This document shows, piece by piece, positions 10,581-22,930 of a DNA stretch of 64,000 nucleotides. The notes below the pieces were generated by a model. It was not told the origin of the DNA. It worked only from the letters and a program-made list of their open reading frames with translations, and did no database searches. The position numbers and the translations under genes were made by a program. The stretch spans positions 21,247,829 to 21,311,828 of the forward strand of contig OX387187.1 of assembly GCA_947561395.2 (NCBI GenBank), written 5' to 3'. How positions within the stretch are numbered: position 1 is the first letter of the stretch; the number at the start of each line of letters is the position of its first letter. This stretch comes from Buxus sempervirens. Lineage: Eukaryota > Streptophyta > Magnoliopsida > Buxales > Buxaceae.

Positions 10581-12397
10581 TATAGACACCCCAAATTGCA
10601 CTAAAAATGAGAAAATAATTGAAAATATTAATTGGGATTTGAAACAGGTCAAAAAAGTGTAAAATCTGGCCAAACTGGTCATGACCGTATTTTGTTTACG
10701 GACTGGTCATACCTGCAGTTGATATACGGTCACAGCGTGCCCGTATTAATAATACGGGCAGGGCGCGACCGTAATACATATACGGGCACGGGGGTCTTTG
10801 TGCGAATTTTACCTTTTTGATTTTTGAGCCTTATCTGCACCCAAATATCTCTCTTGGATAAGTGAATTCTCTTATTTACCTGTTCGAATTATCTCATTTA
10901 TCCTTGTGGATAAAGGATTGGCATGATCTTGTGTTTAACTCAAACTGAAACTCTATTTTGCCAAACCTTGGACCAACCATATCCCTGTGTTTGCCTATAA
11001 ATAGAGGGTCTTTCCTCAAGCAAAAGGCCAAGAAAGTTTGAAGAATCAAGAGCTCCAAGAGAAGAAGAGGAACCCCTGCTGCTTTGCTTGCTCAATCCAG
11101 GTAAGTCCCTTTTCCTTTTTTTATTTCATATTTCAATTCTAGATGTAATAGGATCATCTCTATTGCTGTAGAATAAGGCCATCTTTTGTATCTAGTATTC
11201 CTAAACTTGCCTCTAAGTACCTCAAGAGTCTCTCTAGCCGTAAAACGTGAAGAGAGAGCTAGGGGAAAAGAGAACAGGTGGATCCCTAGAATAGAACCCC
11301 ATATCTGTTTTTCTCCTTTTTTCTAGAATAAAGCCTGTGATTGCGTTTGTATAACCAAACCTATCTCTAAGTACCTCAAGAATCCTCTCTAGCCGTAAAA
11401 CGTGAAGAGAGAACTAGGGGAAAAGAGAACAGGTGGATCCGTAGGCTAGACCCCCATGTGCTTAAATCTGTGAGATGTGGTTGTTTTAAATATCTTGATC
11501 ATGTTTTAATGTTTTTTATGATGAATCTGAATGAATACATGAATCCATGATGTCTATAGCATGAGATCCCCACTATTTTCCAAAATTTGGATTTTTGCCA
11601 CTTTTGCACCTACAGCACTGTTTTCGTGATTTTTGTGAATTTAGGCTAGGATCTTGGATTTATCATGATCAATATGGTAGATCTGAATCCAGAAGCCTGA
11701 AAGTAAATTCTAGGGTTTCATGATGTGGTTTTTCAATTATTTTCCATTATTGAGAGAAGACCCTACCGTCTAAATTCTCCCATTTTGGTGTTTTTTATCA
11801 ACGTGGGTATTTTTGGTTTTTATTTCTTGATTTAACGTGAAATTTGGGCTTTATCTATGTCCTGGACTATTCAAGTTCAATTTTGAAATATTTTATAAAA
11901 ATCGTATTTTTCTAGATTTCTAGAATTTGACTTGAAGCCAGATATTTGGATTTTTCACTTTAAATTGATTTTATTTGATTTTATCTCAATTTTATTTTGA
12001 TCATGAAACCCTAGGAATGGTATGATCATATTTGAGAGTTCTGGATCAATCAGGCTATTCGTATGAAAAAACCATATGTTTTGTCTTTTTTGGGGATTTT
12101 TCCTGATTTTTATAGCAAGCCTTTTATCTTTGAGAAACATGAACAATACCTGGCAACCACCTTGTGTGGATGAATAGGGGTGCCTAACACCTTCCCCTGT
12201 TCATAACTTAATCCCCTTACCCATCTCTGGTTGTTTTTTTTAGGAGGGTTATTTTTACCCTAAAATTGCCTTTTGTGCTTATTTGATATTTTGGTGTCCA
12301 TTCACACCTAAATTGAATGGTGGCGATTCTTTGTTTTATTCTATCCCGTGTGATGATGAGGAAGTCAATGGAAATTGATTTTTTCCCATGTCTCACA
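10581..12397 (+). repeat. LTR B: 5' LTR of Tat element 2 (LTR family I)
   Basis: 1,817 bp, homologous end to end to LTR A. It starts TATAGACACCCCAAATTGC (the usual TG is mutated to TA) and ends CCCATGTCTCACA. U3 has a family X array at 10697-10800 with an exact 28-bp period. A CTATAAATAG TATA box lies near 10997. The leader duplication with CGTAAAACGTG is at 11239-11249 and 11394-11404. A gag start lies about 100 bp downstream, so this is a 5' LTR. I could not identify the primer-binding site with confidence. Confidence 0.85.
10697..10800. repeat. Palindrome array, family X, in U3 of LTR B
   Basis: TACGG units at 10697, 10725, 10753 and 10781, exactly 28 bp apart. The unit at 10753 is TACGGGC...GCGACCGTA, so one arm has drifted. 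Confidence 0.85.
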
Positions 12398-12500
12398 GTG
12401 ACTCAGGTTAAATGGAAGCTGACATGTTTCTTTGCTTTTCCTTACCCAGGTACACTTACTTGCAATCATTGCTCCCGTGACCAGATCCAAAGCTCGAGCA

Positions 12501-14716
12501 ATGAATACTGAAGAGAACCAAGCCCAAGCTACTGTCCCTGCCCAGGACTTTGCTTAACTGCAAGAGCAGGTGGCCGGACTAGCCAAGATTCTAGGAGACT
12601 TACTGGCGGCTCAGGCCCAACAGGCCCAGGCCAAAACCAAGCCTCAACTTCCAATCAAGCACCACCACCTCAAGCCTACATTCCACCTCCTGCTCAACCC
12701 ATGCCTGAACCCATTTCTGAGCCAGTCCCTGAACCTATTCTGATCAGGGAAAACACTGTGGAATATGAGAAGGAAATGGAAAAAGAAAAAGCCAAGGAGG
12801 AGATGGAAAAGAAACTCCTGCACAAGATAGAGAGGATCCAGGAAGAACTTAAGGAAGTAAAGAGGGGAAACAACTATGGAGGTTTCACCTTTGACGACTT
12901 GTGCATATACCTGGATGCATGCCTACCGGCCAAGTTCAAGTGCCCTAACTTCGACAAATATGATGGCACGGGTTGCCCAATGAGCCATTTGAAACTATAC
13001 TGCGGGGCCCTATGCCAATTTGGCCAGGATGACGGCATTCTGATCCAACTCTTCCAGAGGAGTTTGACATGGTCAGCTCTAAGGTGGTTTGCCACCGTGG
13101 ACCATGGCAGGATCAGAAGATGGAAGACTTAGCCGACGCCTTCTTGGACCAGTATAAATTCAACTCGGAGATCGTGCCAGACCTGTACGACATGATAAGA
13201 ATGAGCAAGGGAAAAGAGGAGTCTGTAAAGCAGTATGCCAAGAGGTGGAGAGAGGCCGCCTCCCAGGTCAGGCCGTCGATGTTGGAGCCTGAGATGATCT
13301 CAACCTTTGTAAGCACACTGGGCCAGCCCTTCTATAATCATCTGGTGGGTCAGATTACCACCAATTTTGTAGCCCTGGTACAGGTGGCAGACCGGATCGA
13401 GGAAGGGGTCAGGTCGGGAAAGCTTATCAACTACTATACTTTGGCCGGGCAATCTGATTCCTCCGCTTCCCTGGCATAGAAAAAGGGGACTGGGTTTAAG
13501 AAGAACGGGGACAGAAAAGAAGGAGAAGTAAAACTGGTACAAGCTCCTCCCTCCAAGAAACCACTCCATGTGAACATCTCTGCACCCCAACAGGCCCAGT
13601 AGTCATACCAGACCCCACTCAATGTCAATTTCTCCCCCTCCGTGCCTGCAAACCCAAGGAGGACTTTTACTAAGGAAAAGAAGGATGCCTGGATGGCAGC
13701 AAGGAGGAGCAGAGTTTTTACTCCCCTTCCCTTGTCTCTCTCCCAACTATTACCGACCCTGCTGAAAGGGGAATATGTGACCTTGAAGGAGCCCAGCCCG
13801 AATGCCACAAAGGGAAGGAATTTCGATCCGGCAGTCACTTGTGACTTCTACATGGGTGCACCAGGGCACTCTACAGATACTTGCTGGGTTCTGAAGCATG
13901 CGGTCCAAGATCTGTTGGATCAGAAGGCCCTGGTTTTAATACTACTGCGCCCGCCCCGTCGGGAAATGATATCGGGCAAAACCCCCTGCCTTACCACAAT
14001 GGGGCAGGTCCGTCCAACTCCATCACTGCCATATCCGCTACGAGTAGGGCCTTTGACCCATCTCAATTAATAGCTCCTGTGGGGACCTCGGTCAAGGGCT
14101 ATTTCTTCCAAGAGAAAGAAGAAGAGGAGGTTAATATTATCTCCAAGAAAAGTGATGAGGCTGCTGAGGATATTAGCTCCTCTCTGAACCGGGTCTCCTC
14201 TCTTATGGCCCAGATAAACACGGCAAGGCCACCATTGGTCTTTAATTGCGGTCCACCCACCTGCTCTCCAGCCAAGCCATCAAAAACTCCCTTGGTCGTC
14301 AACCTTGACCCACCACTACTTCCATCACCTCTTCTGTTCCCACAAAATCCAAGCTCCAACCCTTGGTTGTAAATGTTCAGCCATCCTACAATATCCCTAA
14401 ACCGGCCAATACATCCCAATCCAAACTCCAGCCGTTGGTGGTTAATGTCCCTAAACTGGCCTATTCTGAGGCAACTGTACCATGGAATTACAGCGAGGGG
14501 GTCACGACTATGGTTCCGGTGGTCAAGAACCAGAACCAGGAAGAGGTAAACCTCATGACGAGGTCAGGGAAATATGTGGAAGGAGCAGAAAAAGAAAAAG
14601 AAACAGAAGTCGAAAGAGAGAAAAAAGAAACAGAAGAAAAGAGAAAATTAAAAGGAAAAACAAAAGTAGGAGAAAACACCCCCAGGGTGCAGAAAATGAG
14701 GCATCAAACCTCATAA
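12501..14716 (+). pseudogene. gag: gag of Tat element 2 (decayed)
   Basis: An ATG at 12501 opens a frame with a Gln/Ala-rich start that meets a TAA at 12555. The rest is spread over shifted frames. Recognisable parts are a Glu/Lys-rich coiled region (about 12760-12870), the retrotransposon gag domain (about 12900-13440, with FKCPNFDKYDG and VKQYAKRWREAASQV), and a Cys/His segment CDFYMGAPGHSTDTC near 13840, typical of Tat gags. At least three frame changes and several stops make it non-functional. Gag would form the virus-like particle and bind the element RNA. Confidence 0.8.
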
Positions 14717-14719
14717 AAA

Positions 14720-15252
14720 TAATTAAGAAAAGCGAATTCAATCTTGTGGATCAGCTAAACAAAGTCCCGGCCCAGATTTCAGTACTGGGTCTTTTGCTGA
14801 ATTCTGAAAAGCACAGGGACGCATTACTAAGGGTGCTACAGAGTGCACATGTATCCCAAACTATCGATCCAGACCAACTAGGAAAAATTGTTGGTCAAAT
14901 CTTGTCACATAATGTGATAAGTTTCTCCGAAGGTGAGATAAGCCCAGGTGGGTGCTACTATGTCGACCCTTTGCACATCACAGTGCTTTGTAAGGGCAGT
15001 ATGGTGGCACGGGTTTTAATTGACAATGGGTCGGCATTAAATGTCTGCCCATTAATCACATTTGCCAAACTTGGTCTGGATCAGTCGAAGATCAAGCAGA
15101 ATGGGAGGATAGTGAGGGCTTTTGATAGCTCTAAGACACACTCCCTAGGGGAGATTGAACTGTCGGTCACAATTGGACCGAATATTTTCAACATCACATT
15201 TGAAGTGATGGATATTCCTGCAGCCTTCAATCTGCTCCTAGGAAGGCCATAG
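14720..15252 (+). pseudogene. Aspartic protease region of Tat element 2
   Basis: Contains VLIDNGSALNVCP near 15022, matching the retropepsin active-site loop of Tat elements with Asn at the second position, and a downstream FNLLLGRP segment. The frame stops at 15250-15252, before the reverse transcriptase. The protease would process the Gag-Pol polyprotein. Confidence 0.7.
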
Positions 15253-16153
15253 ATACATTCGGCTAGGGCAATACCATCCACGCTCCACCAAAGGGTGAAA
15301 TACATAAGAGGGCAAAGGGTGATAACTGTCCTAGCTGAGAACTTGGTGCCTCCCATTGTGTCGCCTGATGTACCCTTGATAAATGTGGATTTAACTGTCG
15401 ACAAGATTGTGTTCCACTCGTTTCAGTTTGAGACGGTCAATTTCATACCTGGGGGTGTGAGAAAAAAGAAAGGAAATGGACAACTGCAAAGAAAATGGTA
15501 AGGAAAGTGATGGAAAAATACCACTTTCACCCGGAGAAAAGCCTGGGAATAAATTTACAAGGAATGTTGGAGCCAATCAAGGTGAAGAAGCTGGTTCCTA
15601 AAGTAGGACTATGGTTCAAACCAAGAGGATGGAGAAGGATAAAGCAGGAAGAGGGAGAAAAGAGAAGCAAAGGGAAAGTCCCTCATTTAAGGGAAAATTT
15701 TCCTAAACCCTCCTATACAATCCAACTGTCTCCCCCCATGAACCAGTCCAAAGCCCCTTACCAAAATGTCAATCCTTACCAAAGGCCTTCTGTTCTAACC
15801 CTGCAACCCTATAACCCATCTCCTATACTTGAAATAGTGGGCGGGCCTGGGCCACAGTCAGAGCAGCACGCGGACTTCTCCAAAGAGGTTGGGGCTTTCT
15901 TCGCCATGACTGAGGGCGAAAGGACTGGTGATAATGAGGATCTACCATTCATTGATTGGGCAGCAGTAAAGATTCCAGATTAGGTCATATCTGGATTGGG
16001 CTCCACAGCAGAAAAGGGCAGTACAACTCATCCGGTGATGATGGCATCGGGTTCAAGGCTTGAGGAGCAGGCTTGCACAATTTCCCCTGCTCCTAAAAAA
16101 CATTTTTTGAATAATTGGGAGGAAACTCCCCTTACCTATGAAGCAGTGTTTGT
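15253..16153 (+). pseudogene. Linker between protease and reverse transcriptase, Tat element 2
   Basis: Short open pieces at 15295-15501, 15495-15983 and 15996-16193 carry Tat-like linker sequence (for example HADFSKEVGAFFAMTEGE) but no catalytic domain. Several stops and frame changes are present. Confidence 0.5.
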
Positions 16154-17892
16154 TTGGCAAACGGACGCGGCTTCCAAAAAAAAACTCCATTAATGGATTG
16201 CCATTTCCCTGAAGGTTTTAATGAGCCTTCGTCTTCAGGGAGAGTTTTTGCAGGAGGCTCACAAAAAACCCAAAAAGATTTTTCTATTTTTTCTAGGAAA
16301 TTTAATTTTTTCAACAAGGTCCAAACCACTTATGAACCATATAAGCAAACCGAATTAGACCAGGCTGAATATGACTTCGACCTTGAGCTCAACTTTGATC
16401 TCATGGGGATCGAAGAAGAGACCGAGGTCGAAGAAGAAGACGTTCCAAAAGAAATTGAATATCAATTGGAACGTCATGAAAATGGGGTCCAACCTAATAT
16501 TGAGGAGACCATTTCAATAAATCTTGGGACCGAAGATGACCCAAAAATAGTGAAAATTGGGGCATGCCTATCTAATGTACAACAAAATGAAATGTCACGG
16601 TTTTTGGCAGACTACAAGGATGTGTTCGCTTGGTCGTATTGGGACATGCCGGGGCTGGACACTGACATGGTGGTGTACAAGTTACCAATTTTGCCAGGGG
16701 TTAAGCCAATTAAGCAGAAGCTGAGAAGATTGAAACCTGAATGGACCTTGAAGGTTAAGGACAAAGTGGTCAAACAATTTCAAGCCGGATTTTTGGCAGT
16801 CTCTATGTACTCCGAGTGGCTCGCAAACATAGTGCCGGTACCAAAGAAGGATGAGAAAGTCAGAATGTGCGTGGACTATAGAGATCTGAACAAGGCAAGC
16901 CCAAAGGATGATTTTCCGCTTCCACACATAGACATCTTGGTGGACAACACTGCGGTACATATCCTATTTTCGTTCATGGATGGCTTCTCTGGGTACAATC
17001 AGATCAAGAGAAAACAGCATTCATCACACCTTGGGGCACTTTCCACTACATGGTCATGCCGTTTGGGCTTAAGAACGCTGGGGCAACCTACCAGCGGGCC
17101 ATGACGGCACTATTCCATGACATGATCCACAAGGAGATGGAGGACTCTGTGAACAATATGATTGCCAAATCATGCAAAGAAGAGGACCACTTGATCAATC
17201 TGAAGAAAGTGTTTGATCAACTCAAGAAGTACAGTCTACGGCTTAACTCGGCTAAATGCGTCTTTGGGGCTACATCAGGGAAATTGCCGGGGTTCATTGT
17301 GAGTAGAAGAGGAATTGAAATCGACCCGGCTAAAGCAAAGGCAATTATTGAAATGCCATCACCCAGAACAAAGAAGGAGGTTAGGGGTTTTCTAGGAAGA
17401 ATTCAGTACATAAGCCGGTTCATAGCACAACTCACTGCTATCTGTGAACCAATTTTCAAGCTTCTGAGAAAGGATAACCCGACGATCTGGAATGAGGATT
17501 GCCAGCAGGCCTTCGATACAATAAAGAAATATTTGTTGAATCCACCTGTGCTAGTGCCACCAACTCCAGGAAGACCACTGATCCTATACTTTTTAGTGTT
17601 GGAAACGTCGATGGGATGTGTCTTAGGGCAGCATGATGAGACGGGTAGAAAAGAAAGGGCAATTTACTATCTGAGTAAAAAATTTACAGAATATGAAGCC
17701 AAGTACTCACCATTGGAAAAGATTTGTTGTGCTCTAGTGTGGGCAACTCAGAGGCTAAGGCATTACTTCCTTAGTCACTCCACATTATTGATATCCCGGA
17801 TGGACCCTCTGAAGTATTTATTTGAGAAACCGGCACTAATTGGAAGGACGGCAAAGTGGCAACTGCTACTATCTGAGTTTGACGTCACGTAA
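16154..17892 (+). pseudogene. pol: Reverse transcriptase and first RNase H, Tat element 2
   Basis: RT motifs seen are KLRRLKPEW, CVDYRDLNKASPKDDFPLPHID, FMDGFSGYNQIK, then after a frameshift near 17005 MPFGLKNAGATYQRAM. The catalytic YVDD box is lost: the two Asp positions read Asn-Asn (17152-17157). The RNase H part carries AIYYLSKKFTEYEAKYSPLEK and ALVWATQRLRHYF. An in-frame TAA ends the segment at 17890-17892. The enzyme would copy the element RNA into DNA but cannot be active here. Confidence 0.9.
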
Positions 17893-18690
17893 ATCACTCA
17901 AAAGGCGATTAAGGGCCAAGCCATTGCTGATCACCTGGCTGCACATCCTTTGCCAGAATACCAACCGTTGAAGACCAACTTTCCTGATGAGGCAATTCTG
18001 TTTACTGAAGAAGAGGAAAGTGAAAGTTCTTGGCAAATGTTCTTCGATGGGGCCGCCAACATGAATGGAAATGGAATAGGGGCAGTCTTGGTCAAACCAG
18101 ATGGTTCACACATCCCGATCGCAGTAAAGCTAAGATTCCAGTGCACCAATAATATTGCAGAGTATGAAGCATGTATAATTGGGTTGCAAGCCGCCATAGA
18201 TCGTGAAGTGGAGGAACTTGACGTATACGGAGATTCGAGTCTTATCATCTTCCAAACAACTGGTGAATGGAAAACCAAGGATCACAAATTGATCCCCTAT
18301 CACCAATATTTGGAAGAAATAAGCACAAACTTTACTCAAATTTCCTTCAACTATATGCCAAAGGCCAAGAATCAGTTCGCGGATGCTCTAGCAACATTGG
18401 CTTCAATGGTCAGCATGCCAGAAGGGGTAGACATAAAACCACTGGAAATTGAGGTCAGAGATGAACCGGCTTATTGTCTCATTCTAGAGGGAGCACCCGA
18501 AGAGGAAACACCATGGTTTCAAGATATCAAAAATTTCTTGAACAATCGGAGTTTGCCAGAAAATGCCACTTCTATCGAGAAAAGGACAATACAGAGATTA
18601 GCCGGTCAATTCCTACTAAGTGGTGGACATTTGTACAAGAGATCACATAATGACATTCTGCTCAGGTGTGTTGCTAAGGCTGAGTCAGAA
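17893..18690 (+). pseudogene. Second (archaeal-type) RNase H domain, Tat element 2
   Basis: From about 18031 the frame shows WQMFFDGAANMNGNG, NNIAEYEACIIGLQAA, LDVYGDSSLI and NQFADALATLASM. These supply the Asp-Glu-Asp-Asp set of the RVT_3-type RNase H. A second RNase H between the first RNase H and integrase is the known hallmark of the Tat lineage of Ty3/Gypsy, and is the main reason for this lineage call. Confidence 0.88.
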
Positions 18691-19757
18691 AGGTTGATTG
18701 AGACTGTACATGGAGGAGTGTTTGGACCCCATATGAACGAACACATGCTTGCAAAAAAGATCCTACGGTTGGGATACTACTGGTCGACTATGGAGCACGA
18801 TTGCTGTATACATGTCAGGATGTGTCATCAATGTCAGATATATGCAGATAACAAGCATGCACCCCTAAGTGAGCTGCATAACATGACCTCACCATGGCCC
18901 TTTTCCATGTGGGGCATAGATGTCATCAGCATGATTTCCCTAAGGCATCGAACGGGCATAGATTTATCCTGGTAGCGATTGATTATTTCACTAAGTGGGT
19001 AGAAGCGGCTTCATATGTGAATATCACAAGCAACCATGTTATTAAATTTTTGAAGCACAATATCATTTGTCGCTATGGACTGCCAAGTGTCATAGTATCA
19101 GACAACACTTCAAATATTCAGAACAAGGATATGAAGAAGTTATGTAAACAGTTTCAGATCACCCACCACAAGTCAGCTCCATACAGGCCAAAGATGAATG
19201 GGGCAGTAGAAGCAGCAAACAAAAACATAAAGAAAATCATTCAGAAAATGGTAGTGAGTTACAAAGATTGGCATGAAATGCTACCACTTGCTCTACATGC
19301 CTATAGAACCTCAATCCGGACTTCAACTGGGGCAACCCTGTATTCCCTAATGTATGGGATGGAAGCAGTTTTGCCAGTGGAAGTAGAAATCCCATCACTT
19401 AGAATGCTCATGGAAGCTGAATTGGAAGAAGCTGAATGGATACAGTCAAGAAGTGATCAACTTAACCTGATAGAAGAGAAGCGTTTGAAGGCGCTTTGTC
19501 ATGGTCAATTGTACCAGAGGAGAATGGCCCGGGCCTACAATAAGAAGGTGAAGCCCAGAACTTTCCAAGAAGGAAACTTGGTGCTGAAGAAAATCTTACC
19601 ATTTTTAGAAGATCCTCGTGGCAAGTTCAAGCCAAATTGGGAAGGGCCTTATGTCGTCAAGGTCTTGTCAGGGGGTGCACTCATCTTAACAGAAATGGAT
19701 GGGACAGATTTTCCTGAACCAATTAACTCTGATGCGGTAAAAAGGTATTTTCCTTGA
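18691..19757 (+). pseudogene. Integrase of Tat element 2
   Basis: The H2C2 zinc-binding region is at about 18708-18840 (ending CHQCQIYAD). The core follows after a frame change near 18930, with AIDYFTKWVEA, IVSDNTSN and MNGAVEAANKNIKK giving the Asp-Asp-Glu positions. A C-terminal domain with GKFKPNWEGPYVV ends at a TGA at 19755-19757. It would insert the DNA copy into the genome. The frame change breaks it. Confidence 0.88.
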
Positions 19758-20738
19758 TTGAATATTACTAGGAAATGATCCGAGGCCATTTTTCTTTATT
19801 TCCCTCAAAATTTTAATCCGTAGTTTAGCCAAGTTGAGCCGGTTCGTTTCTTTGATAAACCTAAACCGGACTTACAGTCTTATACTGGGGCAAAACAAAT
19901 TGGGCCAAGGCCAATTGGGGCAAAAATAAAGGAAAACGAAAAAGAGAGAAAAAGCAAATAGAAATGGCAAATGAAAGCCAAGTGTGAAAAGAGATGAAAA
20001 GGATACATTTGGGGGAAATGGGGCAAAATTCATCATGATTGTAAGTCCAGTTGACCTATTTCCACATTTGAAAAAAAAATTTGAGCCTTTAATACCTTTT
20101 CTTTCATAAACCAAGCTTAGCCTTTGTTTTGTCCTATTTCTAAGCCCTCGGTGATCTTAGAATGTTCATTCAAATTTCAGAGTAAGATTGGCGATGAAGG
20201 AATACAGAAGCCAGCCCTAGTGAAAACCGTAACTGGCGCTAGGGGCAATATTGGCAAGAAGAAAAGAAAAAAAAAGAAAGAAAAAATCAGAGGTTGAGTT
20301 GATCATGGAGATCTAAGCTTGAAGTAAAATCAGCATGAATATTGAGACTGAGCAGATTGAGAACAATGGGGTCAGTTTTGGAAGAAAAAGCATTTGCGGA
20401 TGACTCTAAAGGACCTAAGATAGACAGATTTGATTCCTCCTTATTGTTTGGATTACCCTTTTCATTATTTAACCTGGTTTTAATTCCTTTAATTATGGGT
20501 GATTAAGTATATGGACCAAATTTCAAAAAAATAAAAATAATAATAAAAAGAAAAACTATACTTTGGCCAGTGATGATAAATCAAATACTTTTCATAAAAC
20601 TTTTGTTTTTACAAGCATCTGAGCATTTTGAGGCCAATAATATAAAAAATTTATTTTTGAATTAAATCCTTTGTCTTCCCACTATTGGAGTTTAATTTCG
20701 TACAAAGGCATGAAAAAAAAAATGTGCAGGAAAGAAGG
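19758..20738. other. Region between integrase and antisense gene, no gene seen
   Basis: Noncoding, with A-rich stretches. It lies between two converging transcription units (pol on plus, DUF7745-like gene on minus), so it should hold both 3' ends. No strong hairpin or polyadenylation cluster could be fixed by eye. Confidence 0.5.
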
Positions 20739-22453
20739 CTAGTTCCTATCCCCTAGCCACTCCTCAAGCTCCCGAATCCAAGCTGCCTGAGCTGCAATAA
20801 CCCCAGAAGCCCCCTTTGCAACGGGATCATTCAAGAAGGAAATGACCTCATCTGAAAGAGTCTACCTGATCCTCATGCTCCTAAGGCTGGCTAAAGCATC
20901 CTGGTGCTTCTGCCGCAATACTCGGACTTCAAAGCGGCGAGCCTGCCTCTGCTCCTCAAGTTGTTTTTCCATAGCTAGACGGCGGGATACCTGCTCTTCA
21001 AGTTGCCTCTCCATATCAAGACCCTGTATTCTGAGCTCCTGGGCCTCTCGTACCCATATCTGCTGAAGTCGCTTGTGAGAGGCTCTCTCAGACTCCAGGA
21101 TGTCTTCATAAGTAGGAGCCAAAACTGCAGGAGGATCTTCGAGTACTGGGGCCTGACTCTGTATCTGCTCCTTGATCCAGAAGAAATAGTCCTTCACATG
21201 GGACTCCGAGAAAACTGGGCTCTGCAAGAAACGAACGTAGGACCATTCCCTCATCAACCAAGCGTTCAGCTTCATGGTGGTGGGTGAAAGTGGCCCAAGA
21301 TGGTCCTCGTATCCACTTGGGATTATAATCCCTTGGGTCGCTCTGAACTGACGAAGAACCCACAAAGGGAGGTAAAGCACAGCATGACTCAAGCCAGCCA
21401 GAACAAAAAAGTTGCGGTCTCGAAAGCTGATCACGGTCTCGGCATTGGGCTGATAAGTACCAGGCCACCTCACCTGATTATCCTGGAGTGTAGCCAAGAA
21501 AGTAAACCAACCCTGTTTACCTCCTGGAATGTCAGGGCAACCCCGGTTGCTCATCAAGATTGGAACCTTCAAGCTTGGAAAGAAGTGTCGATTGATCTCC
21601 TCAATCTGACTCAGGTGGTCAAGTAATCAAAGCTGCAAAGGAGGAGGGATATTTCAATATATTGTAAAGAAAAAGAAAAAAAAGCAAACAAAAAAAAACA
21701 AGCAAACAAAAAAAAAGAAAAAGGAAAAAAAAAAGGGAATTTTACCTGCAGGATAGGGGCACATGATAGGAAGCGCTTCTTCTTCCTGTAATAACAGTCA
21801 ATCAAAGCCTGGTACATCCCTGCCAAAATCATAGGGGCCAATCTCTCCTGCTCCCTAACCTGGCACACAACTAAGATAAGGGCCAAGTCGACCTCATCGT
21901 CATCCCGTGGAAAAGTAAGTTGATTAACCACTATCAGGGTTAGGGCATTGAACCTGGCTTCCTTGTTCTCCCCCCTCAAGAGCTTCTTAGTCAGAAAAGA
22001 CTTGGACAAAGTCAAAAGGGTGTCAGAATCCCCTAAATCCTTCTTCCCTATACCCAGAAAAGTAGAAGCCTCTTTCTTGTAACTAGGCCTAAGGGGTGGG
22101 TTCACTACCTTCTCTGCAAACCTCAAGCCCAAGATGATTTCAACCTCTTCAATGGTTGGGGTCATCTCATGGTCTCCAAAACAGAAAAGGTTTAGGTCAG
22201 GTACCCAATGACCAATCATAGCTTCAATAATTTCCCACTTGAAGGGTATCTTTGGGATAAGCAGAACATGACCTAGATGGGTGGAATCCCATTTTCTCTC
22301 TTCATCAAGAGTCATGGAATTAACCCACCTAGTGTAGAATGAATCTACAGGGTTATACCTAGTGAGGTTAGGGGGTTTTGATCTAAAAGGTTGTTTTGTA
22401 GGGGAGGCTGCGTGGACAGACAACAATGGGGCAAAAGATGATCCGGAATCCAT
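20739..22453 (-). pseudogene. DUF7745-like antisense gene of Tat element 2 (two exons, broken)
   Basis: Exon 1 is 22453-21746 (236 codons from ATG), intron 21745-21633 (113 bp, GT-AG, phase 0), exon 2 21632-20739. Exon 1 matches the gene at 1-326 throughout and continues with VVNQLTFPRDDDEVDLALILVV and MILAGMYQALIDCYYRKK. Exon 2 has FVLAGLSHAVLYLPLW and a long Glu/Gln/Arg coiled coil near the C-terminus. Breaks are a TGA two codons into exon 2 (21629-21627) and a TAG at 20864-20862; both fit single transitions. The family is recalled as DUF7745 and its function is unknown. It is antisense to gag-pol. Confidence 0.7.
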
Positions 22454-22564
22454 TGGAGATGATGGGAGCGTGCTAAGAATCAATGGGATGAAGAAAAAGG
22501 CGAAAAAGGGGTTTTCTAAACTCAAAAACTCGTAAAAAAGACTCAAATCCCGAGGCTGGTTGCA

Positions 22565-22570
22565 TTTATA
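22565..22570 (-). promoter_or_regulatory. TATA box of DUF7745-like gene 2
   Basis: TATAAA on the minus strand about 110 bp upstream of the ATG at 22453, directly downstream of a family Y palindrome array. Confidence 0.6.
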
Positions 22571-22582
22571 GCATGTTTTAAT

Positions 22583-22727
22583 GTATCCGATATATCAGAT
22601 CGAATACAAAGGCTTCTCTTCATATCCGACGAACAATGTCGGCTACAAAAGAAGTTATGTGTATCCGATATAATATGCCGGATACAAGAAAAGTTCAGTG
22701 TATCCGATCTGATATATCGAATACAAA
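22583..22727. repeat. Palindrome array, family Y (39-bp period), DUF7745-like gene 2 promoter
   Basis: Four units begin at 22583, 22622, 22661 and 22700, exactly 39 bp apart. Each is roughly GTATCCGA...TCGGATAC with a 7-nt centre and about 14 bp of non-palindromic spacer. Confidence 0.9.
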
Positions 22728-22930
22728 GAAAAAGGCAAAAAAAAGAGAAAAGGGAGAAAAATCCGGATTTTTTACCAGTTTTACCTGTGTACAAGTTATA
22801 ATTGCATAAAAATGGGAAAGAAAAAAGAGCAAAACAAGAGAAAATGAATAAAAAAATTTTTTTTTTTCATATATAAGCAGGTCTCTTTGTACAAAGGATG
22901 ATATAAATACATAGAAATCCTAATCTACTG

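Noticed and set aside
5577..12397. LTR A and LTR B as the two ends of one short element
   Set aside because: LTR A follows a polypurine tract and LTR B precedes gag, so they are a 3' and a 5' LTR of different elements; the interval holds unrelated LTR fragments.
20842..21066. Plus-strand ORFs across the DUF7745-like exon 2
   Set aside because: Shadow frames of the antisense coiled-coil region.
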